From assembly GCA_016935665.1 (NCBI GenBank), contig JAFGQN010000222.1, positions 62,001 through 126,000 of the forward strand: a stretch of 64,000 bases of DNA, given 5' to 3'. The notes under the pieces are model-generated. The model was not told where the DNA came from. It worked only from the letters and a program-made list of their open reading frames with translations, and ran no database searches. Below, piece by piece: positions 18,023 to 29,200 of the stretch. Both the position numbers and the translations under genes were made by a program. The stretch comes from Deltaproteobacteria bacterium. Lineage in GTDB: Bacteria; Myxococcota_A; Polyangia; JAAYKL01. Position 1 is the first letter of the stretch. Every line of letters begins with the position of its first letter.

Positions 18023-19189
18023 ATGGATATCTTAAAAATCCTGGAACATCGCAAAAACCTTCTTATTTTTTTACTGTTGTGGAAATTGGGCACACTCATT
18101 TTGTTGGGGGTTGTCATCGACGCCCTGGTATGGCCATGGCGGACCGAATTTATTGCCGATCCATCCTGGTTGAAATCGTACCTGAACTGGGATGCAAGCT
18201 GGTATACGCTGATTGCCAAAGAGGGATATTCCAACGAAATGGCACGTGCCTTTTTTCCGGCTTTCCCTTACTCCATAAGATTGTTTTCATTTGGTGTGCT
18301 GAATGAGGTTGTCACAGGCATTCTTTTAACATTCATTTATGGCGCCCTTTTTGTTTTTTTCTTTTTAAAGGTAGCTTATACGCGATTCTCCAGGCGCGCT
18401 GGTGGCATCGCACTGGTTTTGTTTTTGTGCGCTCCCAGTGCATTTTTCTTAAGTTGTATATACACCGAATCGCTTTTTTTGTTTCTCTTGTTCCTGTTTG
18501 TCTGGCTCTTCCTAATCAAGCAATCCTATTGGGCTGCAGTCCCCGCTATTTTGATGATTTTTACAAGAGGGACGGGATTCTTTGTAGGTTTTGCAATGGG
18601 AGTAATCTTTTTGTTTGAAATCCCTAATGCGATAAAAACACAACAATTTAAGTACTTGCGGTACGTTTTTGCAATCGGGGCGTCTTTTGTTGCGGGAGCA
18701 CTGTTATTTCTGGGATATCAGTACTGGCAGTTCGGTGATCCCTTTGAGTTTATCCGGGTTCAGGATAAATATTTTGGGGAGTATTTTTCAAATTCAATCT
18801 TGAACTGTTTCAATCCGTCGCATGTTTTAGATGTATTCCTTGCCAAACCGGGATTGGTTTTCGGCCGTTCATTCAGCGTCTTTGACAAAACGTTTTTTTA
18901 TCTGGCGATTGTTTTATCGCCTTTGGTCTGGAAGACAGATCGTAAACTCTTTGTGTTTTATTTTTCTCTTTTTTATTTTCCAGCAACAATGGGCGAATTG
19001 GGTTCATTTGGCAGATTTTTTCTTTTGCCATTTAGTATAGCGGCTATTTGTTGCGCAAAATTTATTGTTGACTTCAAAAAAGTAACCGTCAATGTGAAGA
19101 CTATTTTATTGATGGTGTTTTTGACGTGTGGACTGCTCGCGGAGAGCGGGTTATGCCTTTTGCAGGCCGCCTATTGGTGGATCGGCTAG
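18023..19189 (+). CDS. PIG-V-like polytopic mannosyltransferase
   Basis: This 388-residue membrane protein has about 9-10 hydrophobic segments. The first periplasmic loop reads LNWDASWYTLIAKEGYSNEM then RAFFPAFPY, the WD-x-x-W/Y ... FFPxxP pattern of PIG-V and related GT-C mannosyltransferases that use polyprenyl-phosphate mannose. A later CIYTESLFLFLLF also fits. It probably adds a mannose outside the membrane. The Dol-P-Man synthase-like gene at 33889-34620 could make its donor. ATG 18023 has AGGA five bases before it. Confidence 0.8.
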   Translation: MDILKILEHRKNLLIFLLLWKLGTLILLGVVIDALVWPWRTEFIADPSWLKSYLNWDASWYTLIAKEGYSNEMARAFFPAFPYSIRLFSFGVLNEVVTGILLTFIYGALFVFFFLKVAYTRFSRRAGGIALVLFLCAPSAFFLSCIYTESLFLFLLFLFVWLFLIKQSYWAAVPAILMIFTRGTGFFVGFAMGVIFLFEIPNAIKTQQFKYLRYVFAIGASFVAGALLFLGYQYWQFGDPFEFIRVQDKYFGEYFSNSILNCFNPSHVLDVFLAKPGLVFGRSFSVFDKTFFYLAIVLSPLVWKTDRKLFVFYFSLFYFPATMGELGSFGRFFLLPFSIAAICCAKFIVDFKKVTVNVKTILLMVFLTCGLLAESGLCLLQAAYWWIG

Positions 19190-19212
19190 AACGAATCGAG
19201 CCACACTTATGA

Positions 19213-20397
19213 TCACGGGGCGCCCCTCAATCGTTTTTGAATGTATTTTTTTAGCTGGTTTAATTTTCTCAGGTATACGGGACGTGATTCAGCAACGAGA
19301 TGGAATCGAATTAGTGGTTCGGAAACCGGCGACGGAGACACCCGCACGAGCGATGCAAGTGCAATCTTTTGCAGTTTCGAAGAGAGCGAGCCCGTTTTTT
19401 TTAAGCTGGCAATACAAAATAACTTCCAGAGTGCAGATACGGTGTCCTCGGTCAGGGGATGTCCTGCCGGATCGAGCGACAAAGAAAACAATCTATACAG
19501 AAGATATTCCGCTGCCTGATTTTCGACGCATTCTTCAGGATCAAAACCAAACTGTCTGGCCAGCTGAGGCACTGCTCCAAGCTCATTTGCCATGTATCTC
19601 ATCTGTCTTCGAATACCTTTTAGCAGACCTTCATAGTCGGCGGTGATTCTTGAATCGTTGGAACCGTGCCTGGTCCAACATGCCAGACACTCGTCTATTG
19701 CCTGTACAGGCCCCTGCATGGCCACAGCACGAACGAGGTACCCGTCTGCGGCTTGACGAAAAGTCGCCTCATCAATAGGCATTACTTTTTTTAATGCCGT
19801 CCTTGAAAATGCCAGGCCGCTGGTGAGGGTGGTTGGAAATGAGCCTGTCTTTAGCAAATCTTCAACGACATCGCCGCTGGCGAGGCCAGGATGTTTCGCG
19901 GGGAACACTCCCAGCTTATTTCCCTGTCCGTCAACTACCTGCATGAAATAGTGAACCATTACTACTCCAGGTTTCCATTTATCAAGAACCCTTTCGATGG
20001 TTTGTGGGACCATCGCATCGTCTGAATCAAGAAAGAAAATAATGTCCCCTGTGGCATGTTGAAATCCGGCGTTAAATGCCGATGCATGTCCCCCATTTTT
20101 TTTCAATACAGGAATGATGCTGTTTCCATAAGAAGAAATGATTTCTCTGGAATTGTCCAATGAACCATCGTCAACAACGATCAACTCGAATGACGTGTTG
20201 GTTTGATTCAGGACACTATCAATTGATCTGCGAAGGAATCTGCCATAGTTGTAATTGTTGATGATTACACTGGCACGGACAAATGGTTTTGCAGATTGAA
20301 TCAATTCGTTATCTCCATTGTGTTTTGGTCTTCGCGCTTCGATGACGAGGTGTATTGAATTGAGGGGTTGCCACGAATTGATCAAATGTAAACACAT
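19213..20397 (-). CDS. Family 2 glycosyltransferase
   Basis: This is a GT2 catalytic domain in a 394-residue protein: ASVIINNYNYGRFLRRSIDS, ELIVVDDGSLDNS, NGGHASAFNAGF and IIFFLDSDDAM (near residue 125). The C-terminal third is unassigned and possibly helical. Residues before about 40 are not part of the catalytic core and no ribosome binding site precedes ATG 20397, so the start could be wrong. The gene ends convergently, 23 bases from the PIG-V-like gene. Confidence 0.86.
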   Translation of the reverse strand: MCLHLINSWQPLNSIHLVIEARRPKHNGDNELIQSAKPFVRASVIINNYNYGRFLRRSIDSVLNQTNTSFELIVVDDGSLDNSREIISSYGNSIIPVLKKNGGHASAFNAGFQHATGDIIFFLDSDDAMVPQTIERVLDKWKPGVVMVHYFMQVVDGQGNKLGVFPAKHPGLASGDVVEDLLKTGSFPTTLTSGLAFSRTALKKVMPIDEATFRQAADGYLVRAVAMQGPVQAIDECLACWTRHGSNDSRITADYEGLLKGIRRQMRYMANELGAVPQLARQFGFDPEECVENQAAEYLLYRLFSLSLDPAGHPLTEDTVSALWKLFCIASLKKTGSLSSKLQKIALASLVRVSPSPVSEPLIRFHLVAESRPVYLRKLNQLKKYIQKRLRGAP

Positions 20398-20573
20398 TTT
20401 TTACATTAACATGAAAGGTATGAATTGGAAGAAATCGCTTTTGCATTTTGCGTATTATATACAATGTTTTTTTAACATGGGCCCAATTACCTGCTGAACA
20501 TCTTCGATATTTTTAGTCACCGTTCGGTTTTGGTTTTTATGTATGGAGAGGTTGGAAAAAGAATTGGTTCGTT

Positions 20574-21467
20574 CTACTGTTGAAGCGGGTATTTTTTTTT
20601 AAAAAGGTCCAGTTTTTCCAATAGTTGTTCATAGCGAGATGTTAGAACGGCGTCGCTACTTAGATATTGTCGCGCGTGTTTGAGAGATCCGAGCTGGTGC
20701 CTGGCAAATCTTCGGATAGTACTATTTTGAATTTTTGCGATCGTTTTAACCGCTGGGGTCAGTAGTATCCTGGGAATGCCAGTTCTCTGCTGAATTTTAT
20801 CAACGAAAACAGGGGTGTCTCCGAACTGACGCGGCAGAAGATTAGGGCTGTATTGTATTTCCAGCGACTGCGCCCAGTCGTGCCATTTTATATCAAACTT
20901 CTTTGAGAAAGTTCTAACCGGTATCCACGGTACTCGAAAAATATCTGAGACGATTACGCCATGCATGGCTTCAGATATGACAACATTCGATTTTCGAATT
21001 TCTTCAATAACAAATTGAAAATCTGCTGTGGGACTAATGTAGTTTATCCCCACCTCATCACATAACGATTTCCATGAGAATATTTCTTCGGAACTCCAGT
21101 GAGGAATATAAGACCAGGGATATTTCTTTTCCACTTCCGGATAGTCGAACGCTTTCAGGAGGACTGCCCCGTCTGTGATGGCTTTGTCTTTTTCAATGTT
21201 TAATAGTCTGGCTGTAATGGGGCCCCGAACGCAAAAGACATCGCAGTTATCATCGAGCTTTGCGGGTTTTCCCATGTAATTGCCAAAACCTGAGCTGAAA
21301 ATGATTCTTTTTTTGATTCCGTGAAAATTATGTTCACCAATAATGGAACCAATACCATAAAAATATACCTCATCGTTCGTATCAAAATAACCAGGCAATA
21401 GATGTTTAAAAATATAAGGGCTTAGTTCATCACCAAAGTTGTTCCCCTCGTGATAGATTAGTTGCAT
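20574..21467 (-). CDS. Polysaccharide pyruvyl transferase family protein (ExoV-like)
   Basis: The 297-residue product begins LIYHEGNNFGDELSPYIF, the N-F-G-D-x-L signature of the family. It continues with YFYGIGSII, VFCVRGPITARLL, ITDGAVLL and VISEAMHGVIVSDIF (the E-x-x-H-G active-region motif). These enzymes put pyruvate ketals on sugars of exopolysaccharides such as succinoglycan. GAGG lies seven bases before ATG 21467. The residue for PEP binding cannot be proven by eye. It sits among minus-strand sugar-transfer genes. Confidence 0.87.
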   Translation of the reverse strand: MQLIYHEGNNFGDELSPYIFKHLLPGYFDTNDEVYFYGIGSIIGEHNFHGIKKRIIFSSGFGNYMGKPAKLDDNCDVFCVRGPITARLLNIEKDKAITDGAVLLKAFDYPEVEKKYPWSYIPHWSSEEIFSWKSLCDEVGINYISPTADFQFVIEEIRKSNVVISEAMHGVIVSDIFRVPWIPVRTFSKKFDIKWHDWAQSLEIQYSPNLLPRQFGDTPVFVDKIQQRTGIPRILLTPAVKTIAKIQNSTIRRFARHQLGSLKHARQYLSSDAVLTSRYEQLLEKLDLFKKKYPLQQ

Positions 21468-21643
21468 ATGGATACCTCTTTGCTGTTCATCCGAACGATT
21501 GATCGTTTTAATAACGCAGCGTGGTTTTTTTGAGAGTAAACAATTTACCGGCCGACGTATTGACGTTGCAGGCCGATTTCTTCTGAAACATACGAATCAT
21601 ACGACTGGTTCGAGTGTCATAATTATTGAGTCGCCGCAGTCAA

Positions 21644-22708
21644 TTAAAATTGTTGTCCGCCATGCAAAATGGTGCTAATTTTGCGCGCCATAAAAAGTGA
21701 AATGGCTTCCTCTGAACAAATATCATTCCAATACTCCAGAGATTGCTTCTGCAGCCATTTTAAACGGTCGGGATGTTTTAACAATTCAACAATAATATTC
21801 TCCGCATCATCCCAGTTTTTCACTTCAATGGCTGGGCTGTTGGTATAGAACCAAAGTTCGGGTTGCGGTTCACACACAACGACGCATCCATATCGCATGG
21901 ACTCGAAGTACCTGAAACTTTCCAACACGTCGCCTCTGGGAACCAAAGAGATTTTTGTATCGGCAAGAATACTGGAATACTGCCGCCCCTGATCACTGAA
22001 GCTTTCCTCAAAACTTTTGGTTGCCTTTAAATAAACATTTATGTCTGAATATTTCTGTTGAATGCGTTCTGCGACGTCCGCCATACGTTGGCGTGCCAGC
22101 GATTTTGGAGGTTGCAAATATGCCTTGATACTCAGATTGGAGTACTCGCGCCCAGCAACGCTTCCGACAAAAGCGATGTCATATTTTCTTGGACTGTCCG
22201 TGTCAATATGTATGTTGTGTTGATGCGCATATCCCAGGGGAATGGAAAAAACATTGTCAGAGGATAGACATCCACGGCCAATGGTGGTTGTGACACCCCG
22301 GAGACGCGACGGTGTCCATGTAATTAAATCGCGGACGTACTTGGCGACAGAAGAAATGTCAAGCGCCACAGAGCCTGAACCGAGGAAAAGATCCGGTGCG
22401 TTTCCATAGTTGCGAAAGACCGCGCCTACCTTATCCGCATACGCAGGATACCAGTAGGGACCAATTCCATGCAGGATAACGAAGACATTTTTGCCATAGG
22501 AGGGCAGTTCAGCCCATGAGTCGGTGACATAAAACGTGTAATCTTCATCCGGGAGATATTCTTTCAGTCGCAGGAAAATCTGACAATAGTATTCGTATTC
22601 TCTTGGTTTGACAGATTTTTCTTTGTACGTTTCCAGGTCGATGGGCTTGAAATTGTCTTCCATTTTTAATGCAAGATTAAATTGTTTTGCTCCCGCAGCT
22701 ATGGTCAT
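21644..22708 (-). CDS. Exostosin-like glycosyltransferase
   Basis: The C-terminal half has ISLVPRGDVLESFRYFESM, YGCVVVCEPQ, and AIEVKNWDDAENIIVELL. This is the layout of exostosin/GT1-like transferases, with the usual E-x-x-x-x-G-(C/V) donor-binding helix. The start at ATG 22708 is preferred over GTG 22750 because AAAGGA precedes it by seven bases, giving 354 residues. It is part of the minus-strand run 19213-24775 of sugar-modifying genes. Sugar specificity is unknown. Confidence 0.72.
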   Translation of the reverse strand: MTIAAGAKQFNLALKMEDNFKPIDLETYKEKSVKPREYEYYCQIFLRLKEYLPDEDYTFYVTDSWAELPSYGKNVFVILHGIGPYWYPAYADKVGAVFRNYGNAPDLFLGSGSVALDISSVAKYVRDLITWTPSRLRGVTTTIGRGCLSSDNVFSIPLGYAHQHNIHIDTDSPRKYDIAFVGSVAGREYSNLSIKAYLQPPKSLARQRMADVAERIQQKYSDINVYLKATKSFEESFSDQGRQYSSILADTKISLVPRGDVLESFRYFESMRYGCVVVCEPQPELWFYTNSPAIEVKNWDDAENIIVELLKHPDRLKWLQKQSLEYWNDICSEEAISLFMARKISTILHGGQQF

Positions 22709-22864
22709 GCTTGTATCCTTTTTGTTGCTATACAATTCCACTTTATACACGCACTGGCATTTTTATAATCGGAAAATAACTTAAATCTTATTGCCTGGTA
22801 TGAAATCACACCAACTTGCCAGGTAACCCAAATACGACCAATGCAACGTCCGTCAAGTGGTATG

Positions 22865-23530
22865 TTACTCTTCCTTTTTGACCCGTTTCATTATTATGGG
22901 TTTCGCAGGCCTGGCCCTGCTGCCGGAAGGAAGAGATATATCCAGAACCGTTCCCGCCGCCAGCTTGCAATTGTTTCCAACTGAGATGGGCCCAAATAAC
23001 TGACTGCCCGGTCCTATAGATACATTGTCGCCAATTTTCGGAAAGCCGACAGCACCGGTGGTGTTGTTCCGTCCGTCACCCAACGTAACGTTGTGAAAGA
23101 TAATGCTTCCCGTGCCAACAGTGACATCTCTTCCAATAACTATTCCATTTCCATGAATAATTGATACGCCTGGTTCAAGATCAGCATCCGGATGAATGTC
23201 GGCTGCGTACATATGTCGCAGAACAGCGCGGGATATAATTTTTGCAACCGTATTTTGATTGCGTTCTCTGAACAACTGCATGAGACGAACCGCCAACATC
23301 ATTTGGAGTCCAATGTCATGGAACAGGACGTTGGGGGTTGACATTTCCACTCCGCCTCGCTGACTCTTGTAACGTTGTTTAACAGTGTCCACATCAACCT
23401 GAAATCGCTTTTTCAGTCTGGAGATGGCATTTATCCAATTTGTGGGTTGTTTTGTACAACATAAATTAGCAGTCGGCTCGTTTGCCGGCATTGCTTCATC
23501 GATTAACTGAGTTGCCTTTTCCTGTGTCAT
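22865..23530 (-). CDS. CysE/WcaB-type hexapeptide acetyltransferase
   Basis: The protein has a left-handed beta-helix made of hexapeptide repeats: DADLEPGVSIIHGNGIVIG, VTVGTGSIIFHNVTLGDG, IGDNVSIGPGSQLFGPISVG. The N-terminal half is helical, as in serine O-acetyltransferases. A true housekeeping cysE would not be expected here, so acetylation of the exopolysaccharide or of its precursor is more likely. The start at ATG 23530 (GGAAG and AAAGG upstream) is preferred to 23572. This gives 221 residues, close to WcaB-like proteins with an extra N-terminal segment. Confidence 0.82.
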   Translation of the reverse strand: MTQEKATQLIDEAMPANEPTANLCCTKQPTNWINAISRLKKRFQVDVDTVKQRYKSQRGGVEMSTPNVLFHDIGLQMMLAVRLMQLFRERNQNTVAKIISRAVLRHMYAADIHPDADLEPGVSIIHGNGIVIGRDVTVGTGSIIFHNVTLGDGRNNTTGAVGFPKIGDNVSIGPGSQLFGPISVGNNCKLAAGTVLDISLPSGSRARPAKPIIMKRVKKEE

Positions 23531-23752
23531 AATTGCCTTTTTTCTTCCTGCTTGCGAATTCCCCAATCGCATTGCATATAAGTATGTTTAACAGCCTGTC
23601 GAAAAGCGTTCTCTCTGTGTATATTCATCCGTAACCCGTATGTAATGTTTGCGTGGTAAATTTTCAACCCTGACTTACTCTTAGAATCAGTTCGCCTGAT
23701 GCGATCTGTTTTTTAAATGCAGGTGTTTTCGGCAGGGTTCTTTCGTGTGAAT

Positions 23753-24775
23753 TTACACTTTTCGTTTTTTTAAGTATCGATAACAGTTCTTTAAGACTTC
23801 CTTCGTCGATCCGGCTTCGTCTCTTACGCCGCGATAGTACTGAATGCCATAAGCTAAAGTGGTTCCCGCGAGTGCAAGACGTTCCAGGTGAAGTTCATCA
23901 ACGATGCTGGATACCTTCATCACTGTGCGGGAGAGAACAGGGGCCAGACTCGGGACCAGCATCACCGTTGAAAGGACCGGTACTGAAAGAGGGTTGACTC
24001 TGAACAGAAAATGTATGGGGTCTGCACTGGCTACGTCCTGATGTTTCTTTGATATTTGCATGTCCAAAACACCATAACGTCGAGATTCTTCCATCCATCG
24101 GTTAAAGTCGGTATGGTCTGAACCATTGGCGGTCACGGCTTCCGACGCAAACGCAAATTTCGCACCGGCTTTTTCGAAGCGGATGCCCAGTTCCCGGTCT
24201 TCGTTCTGTTTCAGATTTAAATCAAAACCACCTACTCTATCGTATAATTCCCGCTTAAAAGAGACATTTCCTGTGTATAAACCCGCGCCACTTATGGTGT
24301 CACCGGGTTTCCTCTTTTCGAACGCTCTATTAAACTGATGCTGCTGAAAACGGTTGTGTAGAGGCATTGTCGAAAAGTCGGACGACTGGACAATTCTCCC
24401 CAGAACCACATCTGCCCCCCGACTGTGCGCTTTCAAATGCTGTTCCAGAAAACGTTCGGTGATCTCCATATCATCGTCAACTATCACAATGATGGAACCG
24501 GAACATCTGGAAATTCCGTTATGACGCGCTTTTGCCGCACCACCGTTGTTTTGTCGCACAAGCGAAAAACGATACGGCCGGGGATGTCCACCTACAACTT
24601 CTTCTGCGGGTGTTGCTGACCCATCATCAACGACAATGACTTCAAAAGACTCAAACGGCAGAGTTTGTTTTTCAAGGTTTTCAAGAGCTCTCTTCAGCAG
24701 TGCGCCGCGATTATACGTTGCGATAACAACTGAAATTTCAGGCTTATCGCCGCTATTCTTTTTTTTACTGACCAT
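23753..24775 (-). CDS. Family 2 glycosyltransferase
   Basis: A GT2 protein of 340 residues: EISVVIATYNRGALLKRAL, FEVIVVDDGSATPAEE, NNGGAAKARHNG, IIVIVDDDMEI (the DxD site, about residue 108) and LNLKQNEDRELGIRF (the ED catalytic-base motif). A hydrophobic segment near 270-290 could be membrane-associated. It probably transfers one sugar onto lipid-linked repeat units. It is the first gene of the minus-strand run. Confidence 0.9.
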   Translation of the reverse strand: MVSKKKNSGDKPEISVVIATYNRGALLKRALENLEKQTLPFESFEVIVVDDGSATPAEEVVGGHPRPYRFSLVRQNNGGAAKARHNGISRCSGSIIVIVDDDMEITERFLEQHLKAHSRGADVVLGRIVQSSDFSTMPLHNRFQQHQFNRAFEKRKPGDTISGAGLYTGNVSFKRELYDRVGGFDLNLKQNEDRELGIRFEKAGAKFAFASEAVTANGSDHTDFNRWMEESRRYGVLDMQISKKHQDVASADPIHFLFRVNPLSVPVLSTVMLVPSLAPVLSRTVMKVSSIVDELHLERLALAGTTLAYGIQYYRGVRDEAGSTKEVLKNCYRYLKKRKV

Positions 24776-25072
24776 AATATAAACGTCTCACATGGCGAAT
24801 TCGGCGCCAACATTGGGCCCGAAACAAATAGTTAATTTAGTCAATATTTTCGAATTTTCGAAAATTCAACAACATAATGCAGGGTTTTGTACCTTTTTAT
24901 GAGATGAATTATTGTACTTAAATCAGATTTATGTCAATGGCGGTTCTGTTATGTTCCAGAGACAAAAACGAGAAAATAAATTGACAATAATGTTTGTCGA
25001 AATGGCGCAGTGATGGCTGTGCAGCGCATGTGACTTTCTTTCGACAAAAAAGTAGAAAATTGGGGCAATTGA

Positions 25073-26110
25073 ATGAACCAGGGTGAAAATTCATTATTGA
25101 CTCGAAACACAGGGCACAGAGACAGGGATCTTTCGATTGAAACCCTACGGGGGTTGGGGATACTGCTCGTAGTAATACTACACTCTGTCAACGCTGACGC
25201 AGGAGGTGCGTACCACTATTTTACCTTTTGCTTCGACTATTTGACAATGCCGCTTTTCACAGCCATCTCGGGATATGTATATGCCATGCGTCCTGTTCAA
25301 CCAACGAATATGAAACGGTTTGTTTCCAGCAAGACACGTCGCATAATATTGCCGTTATTGTCGGTGGCGACATTGCAGTATTTTCTTTCGACATTTATTT
25401 CCGGTCAATCGGCATCCGGATGGTGGCGCATATATTTTGTCGGTTATGGGCAGTTTTGGTTTCTTGAGTCTCTTCTGCTCGTCTTTTTGGTCGTTGCAAT
25501 ACTCGACGTATTAAATACATTGGATTCCTTTATTGTTCTGAGTCTGCTGATACTTTTAACTGGTCTTGCCCGAATTGTCACTCCGGAGCTGAAAATCGAT
25601 TCAATCGACGGTTTTATATATATATTGCCGTATTTCCTGTGGGGTGTTTCTCTCAAGCGGTTTCCGTGGCAATTGCAAAATCCGATTCTTGCATTGAGCA
25701 TGGTGTTTTTTGCTGCAGGAGGTACCGTTCTCCAACATATAGCAAAAGGCGGGGGATTGGAAATTCGGCTGGACACCAATGGTCCCCTGGCAACAGTGAC
25801 CGGAATTGCTCTGGTATATATTGCCTTTCGATGGCGTCGACGTATTCCGCTATTGGACTATATCGGCAAATATTCGTTTTCCATTTTCCTGTTCCATGCA
25901 TTCGGTGTTTCAATTGGTGAACGAATGATGGGTTTGGTTTACGATTCTGACAGTTATCTGCCGGTGTTCATGCTGAAATTATCTGGAGGTGTGGTTGCTG
26001 GGATTCTCACCGAAAAGGTGCTCTCCCGGTTCTCTTTTCTCCAGTTTATTTTTTTGGGGATAAAACCTTTGCCCGCTCAAAAAACACATGCCGATTCATC
26101 TGGAAGCTGA
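25073..26110 (+). CDS. Acyltransferase 3 family membrane O-acyltransferase
   Basis: This 345-residue protein with about ten membrane segments begins RDLSIETLRGLGILLVVILHSV. This is the R-x-x-x-x-(D/E)-x-x-R-G-x-A/G ... H motif of the OafA/WecH family; the H near residue 40 is catalytic. Such proteins acetylate or acylate sugars of surface polysaccharides. It faces the large NRPS-PKS gene convergently, leaving open whether the acyl group comes from acetyl-CoA or from the synthase product. Confidence 0.88.
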   Translation: MNQGENSLLTRNTGHRDRDLSIETLRGLGILLVVILHSVNADAGGAYHYFTFCFDYLTMPLFTAISGYVYAMRPVQPTNMKRFVSSKTRRIILPLLSVATLQYFLSTFISGQSASGWWRIYFVGYGQFWFLESLLLVFLVVAILDVLNTLDSFIVLSLLILLTGLARIVTPELKIDSIDGFIYILPYFLWGVSLKRFPWQLQNPILALSMVFFAAGGTVLQHIAKGGGLEIRLDTNGPLATVTGIALVYIAFRWRRRIPLLDYIGKYSFSIFLFHAFGVSIGERMMGLVYDSDSYLPVFMLKLSGGVVAGILTEKVLSRFSFLQFIFLGIKPLPAQKTHADSSGS

Positions 26111-26210
26111 TTGTGCTAAACGGGATTGGATGCCAGCGAGTCGGTGGCACAATGAGCGCGGATACGACCATCTGATTCCATCAACTTAACATTGTTTCGG
26201 TCCAGGAGAA

Positions 26211-29200
26211 CTATGCCAGTTTCATTCGTTTGTAGACTTCGGCAAGATTTTCTTTCATTCGTTTGGCGAGATAAAGAGCATTGGATTGTTCTGTTACCAG
26301 TGAAACATGCCCACCTCGAACGGGTATCACTTCAATCTGACCCAGAATCAAGTCTCTCCATCCTTCATATGCGTCGAATTGAACTGTATAATCCACATCG
26401 TAAATCAGTACATCTTTGGGGACTCTGAACAATGTCGCATCTCCCTGGAATACCTTCGGTTTATATTTCTTTTCAGCGATTTCGGTTGCTTTTTCAACGG
26501 CAAGGTAACGCTCATCCACCTCGGGCGCCGGCTCAAGAATTCGATTTACCCATTTTTTCAGGTAAGTTCGGCGCAGATGTATGAGTCGCATCACCTGGGC
26601 GCGTCGCAAATCCAGTTTATTTCGCATTGGCAATGTGGGGCTTTGTGCATCGATGAGCCCCAGCCATGCAACTTTTTCACCCTGTGCGACGAGTTGTTGC
26701 GCAATTTCATATGCGATAGTGCCGCCAAATGAGTATCCCGCGATAAAATAGGGACCATTGGGCTGCCGCTGTCGGATCGCATTGATATTGTCCGCGGCGA
26801 TTTCCTCAATGGTTTCAAAGGGAGTATGTCCCGCCACACCACGTGTTTCCAGACCATAGAATGGAATATCCGGTGACATCCCCTGGGAAAGCTGGTGGAG
26901 CTCCATAACGTGTCCGCCATGTCCGGCCACGCAGAACACTGGCGGGGTGTTGCCTTTGGCGGACAGCGCCACAAGCGGCGTCCATTCCTTCTCCTTTTTC
27001 TCTTTGCGACTTTCCTTGTCCCCAGTATCCCCATTCAACGCCGCGAGTTCCACCGAAAATTGTCGAATGGTTGGATTATTGATGATGTCAGATAGAATGA
27101 AATTACTGTCAAACTGACCATTGATTTTATCCACCATTGTTATACCGACCAGAGAGTGACCACCCAAATCAAAGAAATCATCATCGATAGTCAGTTCGTC
27201 CACGCCGAGCACCTCTCGCCACAAACGCAGCAGGAACTTTTGCTCCAGAGTCAGTTCTTCACCGCCACTGCTTGCCGCTTCCAGCGACTCATCCTCGTCT
27301 TCCGCCGCGGCGGCGATTCCATGGTAGTCTGCCAGTTTTGGCTGAAGCCAGTAAGACTTGCGCTCAAAGGAATACGTTGGGAGCGGGATTCGTCGTCTGT
27401 GCTGTCCCTGATAGAATCGGGCGGCATCCACATCGACTCCGTTTTTCCACAAGTCACCGACCGCCGTTAGCAGCGTGTTCCATTCTTCATTGTCATCGGG
27501 GCTTCCACCCAGAGACGGAATTACACGAGTGCGTGCGGCGCCATCCATGTGCTGTCGAGTCAAAATGGTGAGCACATTGCGCGGCCCCAGTTCCAGGAAT
27601 ACGCGCCCTGTATCATCCAGAAGTTTGGAAACGGCTTCGGAGAAGCGGACCGGCATACGGAGATGACGCGCCCAGTATTCTGAGGATACTGCATCTTCAT
27701 CTGTTATCCAGTCACCGGTGCACGTGGAGACAAATGGGATGGTGGGCGCATTCCGTGTTACTTTTTCAACCGCTTCTTTGAAGGGGTCAACAATCGGCGC
27801 CATCATTTCCGAGTGAAATGCATGGGATGTGTGCAGCAGCGTGGTTGAGATTCCCTCGCTATCCAGTTTTTCGGCAAATGCCGCAATGGCATCGGGAGGG
27901 CCTGCCACCACCGATAACCCCGGACTGTTGGACGCGGCCAGCTGGATTTCGGCGGGGAGCCGTTGTTCAATTTCAGTCGCAGCGACGCGTACCGAAAGCA
28001 TTGAGCCCCTTGGAAGTCCGCCCATGAGACGGCCCCTCAGGGCAACAATGGCAAGCGCGTCTTCCAGTGTCATTACTTCTGCAAGACACGCACATACAAA
28101 CTCGCCGATGCTATGCCCAATCATTACCGATGGCTTCAATCCCCAGTGTATCCAGAGCCTGGCCAGCGAGTATTCAATGGTAAAAATAGCAGGCTGGGTG
28201 TACGTTGTATCTTTCAGTATTTCCGCTGCATCTTTCGCATCGCCCGTCGTGGGAAACAGAATTCCTTTCAAGTCCTTATCCAGGTGCGATTGCAGAATTT
28301 CAAAACAGCGGTTCATGGCATCTCTAAAAACAGGTTCCACATCATACAGGGTGCGCCCCATATTCACGTATTGTGCACCTTGTCCGGGAAACATGAATAC
28401 CACGTCCGGCTCCAGTGTTTCCAACGAGCCTGTGACGCGTTTAATTTTCGAAAGCTGCTCTGCAGCCTGTTCGGCGCTCGTGCATACCACAAAATCGCGG
28501 TATTTATGATGCACCCGTCCCCGATCGAGTGTAAAGGCCGCGTCTGCAAGGTTGGTATCCTGGTGCATTTCAAGAAACTCGCCGAGTTCTTTTCGATTGC
28601 GCGCCAGGGCGTTTTCAGTTTTGCCCGAAAATCGAAGCAGTTGCGTTTTGCGGGATGGTCCGGAAACTTCCTGAACAGGTGCTTCCTGAAGCACCGCATG
28701 CACATTGGTCCCTCCAAATCCGAAAGAGCTGACTGAGGCAAATCGTGGATGTTTTCCCCTTGGCCACTCTGTTAAATCCTGAACCACTTTAAAAGGCGTT
28801 TGCGAGAAGTCGATTTTGGGGTTCGGCTTCTGATAGTGCAGGACGGGCGGAATTTTTTCGTTGTGCAGAGCGAGTGCGACTTTGATGAGTCCCGCCACAC
28901 CGGATGCGATGGTTGGATGTCCAATATTTCCTTTCAAGGAGCTTAAATGGCAATATTCGGTTTTGGATGTTTGTGCACCGAACGCGCGCACAAGTGCTTC
29001 GACTTCGATGGGATCCCCCAGAGGCGTTCCGGTCCCGTGCGCTTCGTGGTACCCAATTTGCTCGGGATGCACATTGGCCTGCGCCTGCGCCTGTGCCACC
29101 ACTCTTGCCTGACCATCTACACTGGGCGCCAGAAAGCTGACTTTTCGAGCGCCATCGTTGTTTTTTGCGGAACCGCGAATCACCGCGTACACCTGGTCGC

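Noticed and set aside
22865-23530. Housekeeping serine O-acetyltransferase (cysE)
   Set aside because: Surroundings are all polysaccharide genes and no cysteine-synthesis gene is near; a sugar or precursor acetyltransferase is more likely.
28364-28741. Several 100-220 codon frames opposite to the NRPS-PKS gene
   Set aside because: These are shadow frames of a strongly supported multidomain gene.
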